From contig JACPVI010000066.1 in assembly GCA_016191815.1 (NCBI GenBank), positions 1-42,621 on the forward strand: a stretch of DNA of 42,621 bases, read 5' to 3'. Under the pieces are notes generated by a model that was not told where the DNA came from, did no database searches, and saw only the letters and a program-made list of their open reading frames with translations. Position numbers and translations under genes: made by a program. Of the stretch, positions 1 to 10,890 are shown piece by piece. Numbering within the stretch: the first letter of the stretch is position 1; each line of letters begins with the position of its first letter. Source of the stretch: Myxococcales bacterium. Its GTDB lineage: Bacteria; Myxococcota; Myxococcia; Myxococcales; Myxococcaceae.

Positions 1-402
1 GCAAGGCAGAAATGCATGAGTTCTGTAACTACGTTTTTTCGCGCTGACGGGCGCGGCGGCACCGGACTGCAAGCAATTCCGCGGACCTGGCGTCGCCAGG
101 CGCCGCGCCGCGCCCGTCAATTCGTTAAACATGGGCTAGGCAGGCCCTCGTCGAGCCGCACCCGCTCCAACTCCCGGCGCGGCGCAGTCGCGGCGCAGCG
201 AGGACTGCCCACACGGCGCTCGCTCTTGCGGGCGGCGGGCAAGTGGCTTCCCCTCCTCAGCGCTTGGCGTGATGATCGGAGTGATGCAGCGAATCGAGGG
301 CGCGGGTTCCCGGACGTGACGGGGGTGGCGCTGGCATTCTGGGCGAGCCTCGCCGGCCACCATGAGCTGACCGCGCTCTACCAGCGGCGCGCTTGCCAGA
401 AG
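1..402. other. Left-edge stretch with no supportable gene
   Basis: The 402 bases before the hydrolase stop codon are GC-rich. They keep long frames open on both strands, but none has a recognisable domain, a ribosome binding site or a natural start. It is the 3' flank of the minus-strand hydrolase gene and may hold its terminator, but I see no stem followed by a T run. Confidence 0.4.
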
Positions 403-951
403 CTATCTCACGGCCGCGGAGATGGCCTTGAACTCCGCGGAGCCTGCGCGGCCGAGCAAGTCGAACAGCGCGGCCTCGACCGAGGTGACCACCGCGCCGA
501 CGTCCTTGCAGAGGTCGAGCCCGATCCGCCGGTCCTCCTCGGAGCGGGAGATGACCGCGTCCGCGCACAGGTAGGGGTGGTAGCCCCGTTGGGCAAGATC
601 CCTCGCGGTCTGGAAGACGCAGACGTGGGTCTCCATTCCGGCGATCAGCACCTGCCGGCGTGGGCCCAGCGCCGCGAGCACCTCCTCGAGGGCACAGGAG
701 AAGTTCACCTTCTCGATCGGCCCCTGCTCGTCGAGCGCCGACCGCACCGGAGGGATGGTCGCCCCCAGCCCCTTCGGGTACTGCTCGGTGATCACCACCG
801 GCAAAGCCAGCGCCCTGGCCCCGGCGATGAGCGCGCAGGTTCGGCGCACCATTCGCTCGAGCGCCTTGGGCTCCATCGCGGCGCACAGCCGCTCCTGCAC
901 GTCGATCACCAGCAGCGCCGCGTCTGCTCGTCCTAGCCGGTACCGGTCCAT
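403..951 (-). CDS. Isochorismatase-family cysteine hydrolase
   Basis: A soluble hydrolase of the isochorismatase/nicotinamidase superfamily, 182 residues from the chosen start. The expected catalytic triad is visible: Asp17 in VIDVQ, Lys81 in EKVNFSC and Cys111 in ETHVCVFQT, where the Cys would attack an amide or ester carbon. I chose the ATG at 951 because a GAGGGA ribosome site sits just upstream; a GTG four codons earlier is also possible. Length and motif order fit the small YcaC-like subgroup. The TPP enzyme gene lies 76 bases upstream on the same strand, so the two may be co-transcribed. The substrate cannot be told from sequence. Confidence 0.88.
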   Translation of the reverse strand: MDRYRLGRADAALLVIDVQERLCAAMEPKALERMVRRTCALIAGARALALPVVITEQYPKGLGATIPPVRSALDEQGPIEKVNFSCALEEVLAALGPRRQVLIAGMETHVCVFQTARDLAQRGYHPYLCADAVISRSEEDRRIGLDLCKDVGAVVTSVEAALFDLLGRAGSAEFKAISAAVR

Positions 952-1027
952 GTCGTCCCTCACGTCGCATGGCCGATCGCTGGCGGCGCGCGTCGTCGCC
1001 TCGAGCGGCCGCGGTCGATCTCGTCGC

Positions 1028-2686
1028 TCACACCGCGTAGCCCATCGCGCCGGCCGCGGCGGGGGCCTGGGGGTCGAGCATCACGTTGACGCACGCCACT
1101 TTTCCGGACGCGGCGGCTCGCTCGAGGGCGGGGCGGATCTGCGAGGGCTCGGTGACGTGCTCGGAGTGCCCGCCCATGGCCTCGACGATCTTGTCGTAAC
1201 GCGTGGGCAAGAGCAGCGTGGCCGGAGACTTCTCCTCGCCGAACATCCCGACCTGCGGAAGGCGGATCTGTCCCCAGGCCGCGTCGTTTCCGACCACGCA
1301 GACCATCGGGAGCTTGAAGCGGACGGCGGTCTCGAAATCCATCCCGTTCAGCCCGAACGAGCCGTCTCCCTGGATCACCCACACCGTGCGCTCCGGGTGG
1401 AGCACCTTGGCCGCGAGGGCGAAGGGCGCTCCCACTCCGAGGCATCCGAGCGGGCCGGGGTCCAGCCAACGCCCGGGCTTGCGCAGGCCGATCACCTTGG
1501 AGGCCATCGCCACCCAGTTGCCCCCGTCGGCGACCCACAGCGGATCCCCCTGGTTGGCGACGTCGTTCAGCTCCTTGGCCAGCCGGTAATGGTGGATGGG
1601 GGACTGCTCGGAACGGGTCCACTCCTCGATCTCGCGGGCGCGCTTCTTCTCCTTTTCGCGGAGCCCGGCGAGGTGGGGATCGCGCCTTTGGCTGGGGGCG
1701 GCATCGGCCAGGGCCAAGAGCGCGCTGTGGCTGTCCGCCAAGAGGCCGACGTCCACCGGGCGGTTCCGGCCGATCTCCACCGGGTCGATGTCGATCTGGA
1801 CGATCTTCGAGGCGGCGCTGAAGGTGGGCTCCGCGCCGTAGTTCAAGCGGAAGTCGAACGGGGTGCCGATCACGAAGACCAGATCGGCGTTCGAGAGCGC
1901 CTCCTTCCTGGTGTGCTGGAAGAAGAGCGGGTGGTCCGCCGGCAGGCAGCCGCGGCCCGCGCCGTTGAGGTAGCACGGGAGCTGGGCGGCTTCGCAGAAG
2001 CGGCGCAGCTCGTCCCACGCCCCGTCCCAGTAGACGGAGGAGCCGGCGATCACCGCGGGGCGCTCGGCCTTGCGGAGGAGCGCCGCGGCCTCTTCCACCT
2101 TCAACGGATCGGGCGCGGAGCGGGCGTCGGTGCGGTAGCGCGAGGGGAGCCGCGAGCCTTCTGAGCCGTCCTCGGAGAAGTCGGCGCTGTTGCACAACAC
2201 GTCCCAGGCCAGCTCGAGGAAGACTGGGCCCGGGCGGCCGGAGACCGCCACCCTGAAGGCCTTGGCCAAGTAGTGAGGCAGCAGCTCGGGGGTGGGGACG
2301 CGGTCCGACCACTTGGCGATGCGGTGGAAGAGGTCGACCTGCTCGATCTCCTGGAGGCTGCCGCGGCTCTGGTTGAAGGTGGGCGCCGCGCCGCCGAGGA
2401 GGATGAGCGGGGAGCTGGCCTGGAAAGCGTTGGCGACTCCGGTGAGGGCATCGGTGACGCCGGGGCCGGCGGTGACGATCGCGACGCCGACTCCGCGGGT
2501 GAGGCGGGCGTAGGCGTCTGCGGCGTGGGCCGCGGCCTGCTCGTGGCGGGTGTCGATGACCTGGATCCCCTCCTCCACGCACCCCGCGTAGATGGGGGCG
2601 ACGTGCAGTCCGGAGAGGGTGAAGACGTGGCGGACGTTCTCCTTCTTGAGCATCCGCGCGACCAGCTGACCGCCGTTGAGCATCAT
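1028..2686 (-). CDS. Acetolactate-synthase-like TPP-dependent enzyme
   Basis: A 552-residue member of the thiamine-diphosphate POX/AHAS family. The N-terminal Pyr domain carries the catalytic glutamate (Glu49 in RHEQAA) and the TAGPGVTDALTGVANA stretch. A central domain follows, then the C-terminal PP domain with a GDGSFGLNGMDFETA Mg/TPP-binding motif ending in GNDAAWGQ. The overall pattern resembles ILVBL and 2-hydroxyacyl-CoA lyase-like proteins more than biosynthetic IlvB, and no small regulatory subunit gene is near. A GGAG site precedes the ATG at 2686. It probably heads a two-gene unit with the downstream isochorismatase-fold hydrolase. It may cleave or condense 2-oxo or 2-hydroxy acids; the exact substrate is unknown. 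Confidence 0.87.
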   Translation of the reverse strand: MMLNGGQLVARMLKKENVRHVFTLSGLHVAPIYAGCVEEGIQVIDTRHEQAAAHAADAYARLTRGVGVAIVTAGPGVTDALTGVANAFQASSPLILLGGAAPTFNQSRGSLQEIEQVDLFHRIAKWSDRVPTPELLPHYLAKAFRVAVSGRPGPVFLELAWDVLCNSADFSEDGSEGSRLPSRYRTDARSAPDPLKVEEAAALLRKAERPAVIAGSSVYWDGAWDELRRFCEAAQLPCYLNGAGRGCLPADHPLFFQHTRKEALSNADLVFVIGTPFDFRLNYGAEPTFSAASKIVQIDIDPVEIGRNRPVDVGLLADSHSALLALADAAPSQRRDPHLAGLREKEKKRAREIEEWTRSEQSPIHHYRLAKELNDVANQGDPLWVADGGNWVAMASKVIGLRKPGRWLDPGPLGCLGVGAPFALAAKVLHPERTVWVIQGDGSFGLNGMDFETAVRFKLPMVCVVGNDAAWGQIRLPQVGMFGEEKSPATLLLPTRYDKIVEAMGGHSEHVTEPSQIRPALERAAASGKVACVNVMLDPQAPAAAGAMGYAV

Positions 2687-2793
2687 GGGTGCTCCAGGGA
2701 GAGGGCACGGTCTACCTGCCTTCGGGCCGGTTGAAAAGCGGCCAGCCCGCGGCGGGGAGCGCCGGGGCCGCGCCGGTGGTTGAATGGGTCGGC

Positions 2794-4296
2794 ATGGTGG
2801 CGGTGGAGCTCACAGAGGTGTTGCGGCGGGAGTGCGGCAGCTTCGCTCCGGAGCTGTCGCGCCTGGCCTACGAGCGAGGGCTGGCAGTGACCGCTGCGGA
2901 TGGGACGACCCGGCCGATCCCGGTCACCGCGACGCCGGTGGTGCTGGCGGCCTCGGAGCTGCGCCGGCGGGTGGAGCTTTCCGCGCTGCTCGCCTCGGCG
3001 GGCCTCAAGATGTCGCGTGCGGTGCTCGCCGGGCCGGACAGAGAGGTCTTGCTCTCGGCGCTCTCGCCGCTCGAGCGCTCGATCGCCGAGCGGACGCATG
3101 CGCGCGTCACGGCGCTGGCGACCACCCGGGTGGACTTTTTCGTGACCGATCGCCCGATGGCGCTGGAGCTGAACGCCACCATCCCGGCGATGCAGGGCTA
3201 CTCGGACATCGCGGCGGGCGCGCTCCTCGTGGTGGTGGGGCGGCACCTCGGGATGTCCGAGCGCGCGATCGCGTCCCTCGAGGCCCTGAACGGCTCGAAC
3301 GCGCTGGCGCTGTACCGGGCGCTCGTGGCTGGCTACGCGAGGGAGCGCTCGGGCGAGGCTCCGGAGCGCATCGCGCTGCTGTGCCGGCGGAACGACGCTC
3401 AGCTCACCGAGCAGCGCTATCTCTGCGAGCGCTTCCGCGAGCTCGGCACTGACGCCGACGTGGTGCACCCCGACCAGCTGTCGGGCGAGGACCGGGTCTG
3501 GGCCAACGGCAAGGAGTACGATCTCATCTACCGCCACCTGTTCGTGCGCCGGCTGGAGGATGCGGAGATCGAGGGCGCGGGCTACGTGCGTTCGCTCTTC
3601 GAGGAGGTGCCGAGCAGGCGGGTGGTGGTTTTGAACCCGCCGGCTTCCCAGGTGGAGGTGAAGACGACCTTTGCGTTTCTCTCCCGTGCGGCGTCGGAGC
3701 CGAAGCTGGCCAAGTCGGCCTCACTGACGGAAGGGGAACTGGAGGCGGTACGCCAATCGGTGCCGTGGACGCGACAGATGCGAAGAGAGCCGGGGGTGGG
3801 GCCGCATGGCGAGCGGCTGGGGGACCTGGTGGCATACGCCGCGGCGCACCCAGACGAGCTGGTGCTGAAGCGGGCATGGGACTACGGGGGGAGAGCGGTG
3901 TTCGTAGGGCAGGCGCGAGGGGAGCATTCGTTCGAGGAGCGGGTCCGGTCGGCGTACAAAGAGAGTCTGGGCTGGCCGGAGCTCTGCGAGCGATGTGCGG
4001 CCGACCCCGGCGGAGGGGGCTTCGTGGTGCAGCGGCTCGTGCCGCTGCGAGGGGAACCGCATCTTCTCTGCTCGGGGAGCGAGGTGGTCAGAGCGGATCT
4101 CTATGTGGACTTCTCGGCCTACGCCTCGGTGGGCCTCGGGGACCAGCCGCCCTGGGGCGGGGTATGTCGTGGGTCGGCTTCGCAGATCGTGAACATCGTC
4201 GGGGGCGGCCGAGTGCTTCCGCTGCTGACTTCGGAAGTGGCGGCCCACCTCCTCGACGCGTGGCGCGCGGCTTCGAAGCGTGCACCTGTTGTATAA
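2794..4296 (+). CDS. Circularly permuted ATP-grasp-like protein
   Basis: About 500 residues from the ATG at 2794; the frame is open further upstream, but that part is low-complexity and overlaps the divergent promoter region. The second half holds features of circularly permuted ATP-grasp ligases: ELVLKRAWDYGGRAVFVG (nucleotide-binding strand and loop), GGFVVQRLVPLRGEPH, then GGVCRGSASQIVNIVGGG, which resembles the metal-binding end of the family. The N-terminal half contains RPMALELNATIPAMQGY and LIYRHLFVRR. Such enzymes form amide or peptide bonds using ATP. It is divergent from the TPP enzyme gene, so the two may be co-regulated. The assignment rests on motif pattern only; a catalytically degenerate homologue is possible. 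Confidence 0.65.
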   Translation: MVAVELTEVLRRECGSFAPELSRLAYERGLAVTAADGTTRPIPVTATPVVLAASELRRRVELSALLASAGLKMSRAVLAGPDREVLLSALSPLERSIAERTHARVTALATTRVDFFVTDRPMALELNATIPAMQGYSDIAAGALLVVVGRHLGMSERAIASLEALNGSNALALYRALVAGYARERSGEAPERIALLCRRNDAQLTEQRYLCERFRELGTDADVVHPDQLSGEDRVWANGKEYDLIYRHLFVRRLEDAEIEGAGYVRSLFEEVPSRRVVVLNPPASQVEVKTTFAFLSRAASEPKLAKSASLTEGELEAVRQSVPWTRQMRREPGVGPHGERLGDLVAYAAAHPDELVLKRAWDYGGRAVFVGQARGEHSFEERVRSAYKESLGWPELCERCAADPGGGGFVVQRLVPLRGEPHLLCSGSEVVRADLYVDFSAYASVGLGDQPPWGGVCRGSASQIVNIVGGGRVLPLLTSEVAAHLLDAWRAASKRAPVV

Positions 4297-4382
4297 GCGA
4301 AGGGCCACGACCCTCGGCGTCGAGCCGCTGAACGGTCGCTCAACGTGTTCGCTCGACACTCGACCCTAGACTCTCGACTGCC

Positions 4383-5075
4383 ATGACCCCTGGCGCAAGG
4401 CTCAACCCCGTCGGCCAAGTGCTGGCGGAGGAATCAGCGCGGCTCTTCATGGCCCGCGTCTACCGCTGGATGTTTGCCGGGCTGGGCATCACCGCGGCCA
4501 CTTCGATCGTGACCGTCTCCAGCGAGGCGTTGCTCGCATCGGTGCTGCAGCTCTTCTACCCGCTCCTCATAGGGGAGCTGGTGCTCGTGCTCGCGTTCTC
4601 TTTCCTGGCGCATCGGGTGAGCGGCGCCGTGGCTGCGCTGATGTTCCTCGGGTACGCGTTCCTCACCGGGCTGACCTTCTCGGTGCTGTTCCTTGCCTAC
4701 GAGCTGGGCAGCATCGGCCAGGCCTTCGCGGTCACCGCCGGAGGCTTCGGCGCCCTCTCCTTCTATGGAACGGTGACCAAGAAGGACCTCTCCGGCTGGC
4801 GCACCTTCCTCATGATGGGCCTGTTCGGAGTGGTGATCGCTGGCGCGGTGCAGCTCTTCGTGCGCAGCCCCATGCTCGACTTCGTATGGTCTTTTGCCTC
4901 GGTGATTGTCTTCGCCGGGCTGACCGCGTACGACACGCAGAAGCTCCGCCAGTTCCACGCGAGCAGCGGCTACAGCAGCGCCGCCTCGCTGGCGATCAAC
5001 GGCGCGCTCATCCTCTACCTGGACTTCATCAACCTCTTCCTGGCGATCCTCCGGCTGCTCGGGCGCCGACGCTAG
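4383..5075 (+). CDS. Bax inhibitor-1/YccA family membrane protein
   Basis: A 230-residue polytopic protein with about seven hydrophobic segments. It carries the family signature near the C-terminus (FAGLTAYDTQKLRQF) and the Asp-containing last membrane segment. Bacterial relatives (YccA, YbhL, BsYetJ) sit in the inner membrane. Some act as pH-sensitive calcium leak channels, and YccA modulates the FtsH protease. The ATG at 4383 lacks a clear ribosome site; the internal ATG at 4449 begins MARVYRWMFAG, where the conserved part starts, and is an alternative. The ferredoxin gene downstream is convergent, so no operon partner is evident. Confidence 0.93.
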   Translation: MTPGARLNPVGQVLAEESARLFMARVYRWMFAGLGITAATSIVTVSSEALLASVLQLFYPLLIGELVLVLAFSFLAHRVSGAVAALMFLGYAFLTGLTFSVLFLAYELGSIGQAFAVTAGGFGALSFYGTVTKKDLSGWRTFLMMGLFGVVIAGAVQLFVRSPMLDFVWSFASVIVFAGLTAYDTQKLRQFHASSGYSSAASLAINGALILYLDFINLFLAILRLLGRRR

Positions 5076-5111
5076 GCCCCGCATCCTTCCGGGCGGTGGC
5101 CTACCTGACCG

Positions 5112-5441
5112 CTACTTGCGCTGGTACGGCTTCATCAACAGCCGCTCCAGCGGCCGGCCCTTCACCAGGTGCTCGTCCACCAGCTCCGCCACGTCCGCTG
5201 ACGTCACCCCGCCGTACCACACCGCCTCCGGGTAGACCACCACCGAGACTCCACGCTCGCAGGCATCGAGGCAGCCCGCCGCGTTCACCCGCACCCTCCC
5301 CGAAAGTCCTCGCCTCCCAACTTCCGCCTTGAGCAAGTCCCTCACCTCCTCGGAGCCCTTGCTCGCGCAGCAGCCCTTCTGATGGCCCTCCGGACGACGG
5401 TTGGTGCAGACGAAGACGTGTCGCTCGTACGGGGGAGGCAT
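5112..5441 (-). CDS. Thioredoxin-like [2Fe-2S] ferredoxin
   Basis: A 109-residue protein of the thioredoxin-like ferredoxin family. It starts with RHVFVCTNRRPEG, continues with GCCASKGSEEVRDLLK, and holds the second cysteine group in AAGCLDACERGVSVVVYPE. These Cys clusters match the ligands of the [2Fe-2S] ferredoxins related to NuoE and the Aquifex thioredoxin-like ferredoxin. The family motif WYGGVTSADVAELVDEHL closes the fold. It is a cytoplasmic electron carrier whose partner is not identifiable here. The gene converges on the Bax-inhibitor-like gene 36 bases away, and its promoter lies in the long intergenic region shared with nrdJ. Confidence 0.92.
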   Translation of the reverse strand: MPPPYERHVFVCTNRRPEGHQKGCCASKGSEEVRDLLKAEVGRRGLSGRVRVNAAGCLDACERGVSVVVYPEAVWYGGVTSADVAELVDEHLVKGRPLERLLMKPYQRK

Positions 5442-5650
5442 GCGAGCCTCTTAGCCGATTGTGCGAGCGCGCAAAACGGATCCAGCCTGCGGTTTTCCGC
5501 CTCGCGCCGGACGCCCTCCGAGGAGGCCGGGCCGCCAAGCTCTCCACGCACTTTCAGTAAACAAACCCAGGAAATCAGGACCACCGCACCTCAGGTGAGC
5601 TAGCTCCGCGTGACGATGCACGTATCGCCACTCCGAGTCGGGTTTTCCCG

Positions 5651-5712
5651 GCTTGGTGGAGTCCGTGTAGGATATCCACCCTCAAGCTGGATCGGAGGCC
5701 GAAAAATCGGCC
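5651..5712. other. Two adjacent hairpins in the nrdJ upstream region
   Basis: The first hairpin pairs GCTTG (5651-5655) with CAAGC (5683-5687) and contains an inner TGGA/TCCA stem around GTCCGTGTAGGATA. The second is a perfect six-base stem, GGCCGA-AAAA-TCGGCC, at 5697-5712. Neither is followed by a T run on either strand, so they are not ordinary terminators. They may be RNA structure or inverted repeats bound by a protein. Confidence 0.35.
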
Positions 5713-5779
5713 CTGCGCCCCTTCCAAGTCCGAGCCGGATAATGAAAAAAGGGGCTAACCGTGGGGGACGACTATTTTT

Positions 5780-5812
5780 TTGACACAAGCCCTGGTGGGT
5801 CTACGCTTGACA
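5780..5812 (+). promoter_or_regulatory. Candidate promoter elements for nrdJ
   Basis: TTGACA occurs at 5780-5785, followed 16 bases later by TACGCT, and again at 5807-5812. Exact consensus -35 hexamers are rare in sequence this GC-rich, which is why they stand out. The predicted transcript would have a leader of more than 200 bases before the nrdJ ATG at 6037. The -10 matches are weak, so this is a candidate only. Confidence 0.35.
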
Positions 5813-6036
5813 GCACGGTGACCGTTCTGGCACAAATCGACCTCAGGCGGCACGAGGAAGGAGCGAGGATCCAACGGCCGCGAGGGCTCAGGGAAACCAC
5901 AAATAACCACATTTCACCTCACCTGACCCCAAGCTCCGGGTCGAGTGGCAACCAAAACCAGCCCTTCCGTCCACGGAGGGGCCAGAGGCGCGCTTCACCC
6001 TGAAAACGTACTGGCAGTGAAACGGGAGGGGAACCG

Positions 6037-8787
<2,751 letters not shown>

Positions 8788-8870
8788 GCGGAGAGCTTCC
8801 ATTCACCAAAGGGGCGTGAGCGCCCCGACGGGGCATGCCAGAGGCGAGCCTTGTCACTTTGGGAGAGGGG

Positions 8871-8905
8871 AGAACGGCCCCGGGAAGACCGGGGCCGTTC
8901 TTTTT
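8871..8905 (+). terminator. Strong intrinsic terminator after nrdJ
   Basis: A perfect 13-base stem (AGAACGGCCCCGG at 8871-8883 with CCGGGGCCGTTCT at 8889-8901) encloses a GAAGA loop and runs into five T residues. The T run is on the plus strand only, so it ends nrdJ transcription rather than that of the converging lipoprotein gene. Confidence 0.9.
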
Positions 8906-9021
8906 CGCGCCGGAATCCCGGCTGTTCCCGACTCGACGGCGAACGGTGGCCACCATCCTCGCCGCGGTGGGGGCGAGCATCCTCGCCCGGCGGCTGGCGG
9001 CAGCCTCTGCGTGAGGGGGGG

Positions 9022-9327
9022 TTACTGGGCCACCGCCCCGCAGGTCGCCGGCACGCCCGCGTCCGCGCAGGTTTGGAAGCACTTGAAGGTTTCGTTGCCG
9101 CGGACGCCCTTGAGAGACGCACAGTCGGCGTCCGCCCCGCAGGTGATGGTGCAGACCTTCGAGGTCGAGGCGCGGCACACTCCGTTCTCCGAGATGCCGA
9201 AGGACAGGCAAGAGAGGCCCTGCTGGCATTCGGCGGGCGCGGTGCACACCGCCGAGGCGGGGAGCGGCGGCTGGCAGGCGAAGAGCAAGGCCCCGATCGC
9301 GACGGCGACAGCGACAAGCGCACGCAT
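9022..9327 (-). CDS. Small Cys-rich putative lipoprotein
   Basis: A 101-residue protein starting with a hydrophobic signal (MRALVAVAVAIGALLFAC). Its LFAC sequence can serve as a lipobox, so it is probably a lipid-anchored envelope protein. The mature part is Cys-rich with CTAPAECQQGLSC and CGADADCASL spacing, a style common in secreted myxobacterial proteins where Cys pairs form disulfides. The ATG at 9327 has AGGAG upstream, and this site overlaps the end of the preceding sugar transferase gene. Only eight bases separate the two genes, so they form an operon. No function is recognised; co-transcription suggests a link to exopolysaccharide or cell-envelope biology. Confidence 0.75.
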   Translation of the reverse strand: MRALVAVAVAIGALLFACQPPLPASAVCTAPAECQQGLSCLSFGISENGVCRASTSKVCTITCGADADCASLKGVRGNETFKCFQTCADAGVPATCGAVAQ

Positions 9328-9335
9328 GGACACTC

Positions 9336-10730
9336 CTAGTAGGCGTTCTTCGACAGGAAACCGCCGAGCGCGGTGCGGATGAGGATCTTGAGATCCAGCA
9401 GCAGCGACCAGTTCTCGATGTAGTAGAGGTCGTACTCGATCCGCTTGCGGATCGAGGTCTGGCCCCGCAGGCCGTGCACCTGGGCCCACCCGGTGATGCC
9501 GGCCTTCACCTTGTGGCGAAGGTGGTACCGCGGAATCTGTCGCCTGAACTCCTCGATGAAGACCGGGCGCTCGGGCCTTGGCCCCACCAGGCTCATCTCC
9601 CCGACCAGCACGTTCCAGAACTGCGGAAGCTCGTCCAAGGACAGCCGCCTGAGCAACCCGCCCAGCGCGGTCGCCCTATCGTCCCCCCGGGTTGCCATCT
9701 GCGCCCCGCCCGCCTCGGCGCCGAGGCGCATGGTGCGGAACTTGAGCATGTGGAAGGTCTGGCCATCCATTCCCATGCGCTCCTGGCGGTACAGCACCGG
9801 GCCGCGGCTGGTCAGCTTCACCAAGAGCGCGCACGCCGCCATCACCGGAGCCATCACCACCAGGGCGAACAGGGAGAACAGGAGGTCGAAGGCCCGCTTG
9901 GCCACCAGGTTCCAGCCGTGCAGGGGGCCTCCCTGCAGGGAGATGATCGGCAGCCCGCCGAACTCCTCCAGGCCTCCGCACACGGTGATGTACTGGTAGA
10001 GATCCGGCACCACCTTCACGTCCACCGTCCGCTGGGCCAGCTCCTCCATCAAGTCCTTCACCAGAGGCTGATCCTCGATGGGGAGCGCGATCACCACCTG
10101 GTCCACCGGCGTCCGGTCGAGGATGGGGCCCACCTCCTCGATCAGCCCAAGCACCGGCACCGCTTTCACCAGCGTCCCCACCTTCTCCGGCCGGCGGGTG
10201 AGCATGCCCACCACCCTGAACCCCAGCTCGCGGTGCTCCTCGATGGTTTCCAAGACGCGCCGCCCCAGCTCCCCTGCCCCCACCAGCAAGATGTTTCGGA
10301 GATCCAGGCCCCTCCGCCTGAGCGCCGAGAGGGCCAAACGGGTGGACAGCCGCATCCCGGTCACCAGGATGAAGGCGAACACCACGAACACCAGGAGCGT
10401 CATTCGCGAGTAGCGCTCGCGGGTGAAGAAGGAGAGCGCCACCAGCACCAGCGTGCCCAGGATGACGGCCTTGAAGACTTCGAACGCCTCTCCCACGTGC
10501 GAGCGCGCGCGGTTGGTGGTGTAGAGGTTGGCCTGCCGGAAGGCGATGGGGAAGATGACCAGCACCATCGCCAGCGTCACCAGCGAATCCTCGATCGCCG
10601 GGATCCCCTTGTTCGGCACCGGCAAGAGGTAGAAGCGCGTCAGGTAGGCCAGCCCGAAGGCCAGCCCCAGCATGCACACGTCCAGCGCGACCTTGATCGA
10701 GTTGTAGAAGCGCTGGAAGCGGCCGAACAA
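9336..10730 (-). CDS. Undecaprenyl-phosphate sugar-1-phosphate transferase
   Basis: A 464-residue integral membrane enzyme of the WcaJ/EpsZ type. It starts exopolysaccharide repeat-unit synthesis by moving a hexose-1-phosphate to undecaprenyl phosphate. Four N-terminal membrane segments are followed by a CoA-binding/Rossmann-like region (NILLVGAGELGRRVLETIEEH). The catalytic bacterial sugar transferase domain comes last: KRAFDLLFSLFALVV membrane hairpin, GPVLYRQERMG, FHMLKFRTM, LDELPQFWNVL, MSLVGPRPERP and GITGWAQVHG. The start is a TTG at 10730 with GAGGGG upstream. In M. xanthus such enzymes initiate EPS, spore-coat or biosurfactant polysaccharide; which of these applies here cannot be told. 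No other polysaccharide genes are adjacent. Confidence 0.94.
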   Translation of the reverse strand: MFGRFQRFYNSIKVALDVCMLGLAFGLAYLTRFYLLPVPNKGIPAIEDSLVTLAMVLVIFPIAFRQANLYTTNRARSHVGEAFEVFKAVILGTLVLVALSFFTRERYSRMTLLVFVVFAFILVTGMRLSTRLALSALRRRGLDLRNILLVGAGELGRRVLETIEEHRELGFRVVGMLTRRPEKVGTLVKAVPVLGLIEEVGPILDRTPVDQVVIALPIEDQPLVKDLMEELAQRTVDVKVVPDLYQYITVCGGLEEFGGLPIISLQGGPLHGWNLVAKRAFDLLFSLFALVVMAPVMAACALLVKLTSRGPVLYRQERMGMDGQTFHMLKFRTMRLGAEAGGAQMATRGDDRATALGGLLRRLSLDELPQFWNVLVGEMSLVGPRPERPVFIEEFRRQIPRYHLRHKVKAGITGWAQVHGLRGQTSIRKRIEYDLYYIENWSLLLDLKILIRTALGGFLSKNAY

Positions 10731-10890
10731 GCGTCCCCTCTCCCGGGTGGCGAGGCTCGGTGCAATTGTCGAGCCCTTTGTGCGCCGTGTTGCGTACCTT
10801 TTACCACATTAAAAACTACGTGAAAACAGTCGGTTGAATGGCACGACTGAAGTGGAGCGAGCTTGCTCCTGACGCCTCCTGGCGCCCGCG

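Larger units (their letters stand above)
5442..6036. other. Long divergent intergenic region upstream of nrdJ
   Basis: Nearly 600 bases separate the divergent ferredoxin and nrdJ genes, and I see no credible coding frame. The stretch has A/T-rich islands unusual for this window. Two TTGACA elements lie at 5780-5785 and 5807-5812; the first has a weak TACGCT 16 bases on, the second has no convincing -10. Two hairpins lie at 5651-5687 and 5697-5712. I looked for a cobalamin riboswitch and for NrdR boxes and could not recognise either. The most likely content is the nrdJ promoter with a long 5' leader, plus the ferredoxin promoter. Confidence 0.5.

Noticed and set aside
5442-6036. Cobalamin riboswitch or NrdR boxes upstream of nrdJ
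   Set aside because: I searched for the B12-box pattern and the paired core elements, and for NrdR-type palindromes, on both strands. Only isolated fragments such as GCCACT appear, without the surrounding structure.
10830-10865. Sigma-54 promoter suggested by TGGCACG
   Set aside because: The -12 element (TTGC) is not at the required spacing, and no sigma-54 activator gene is near.
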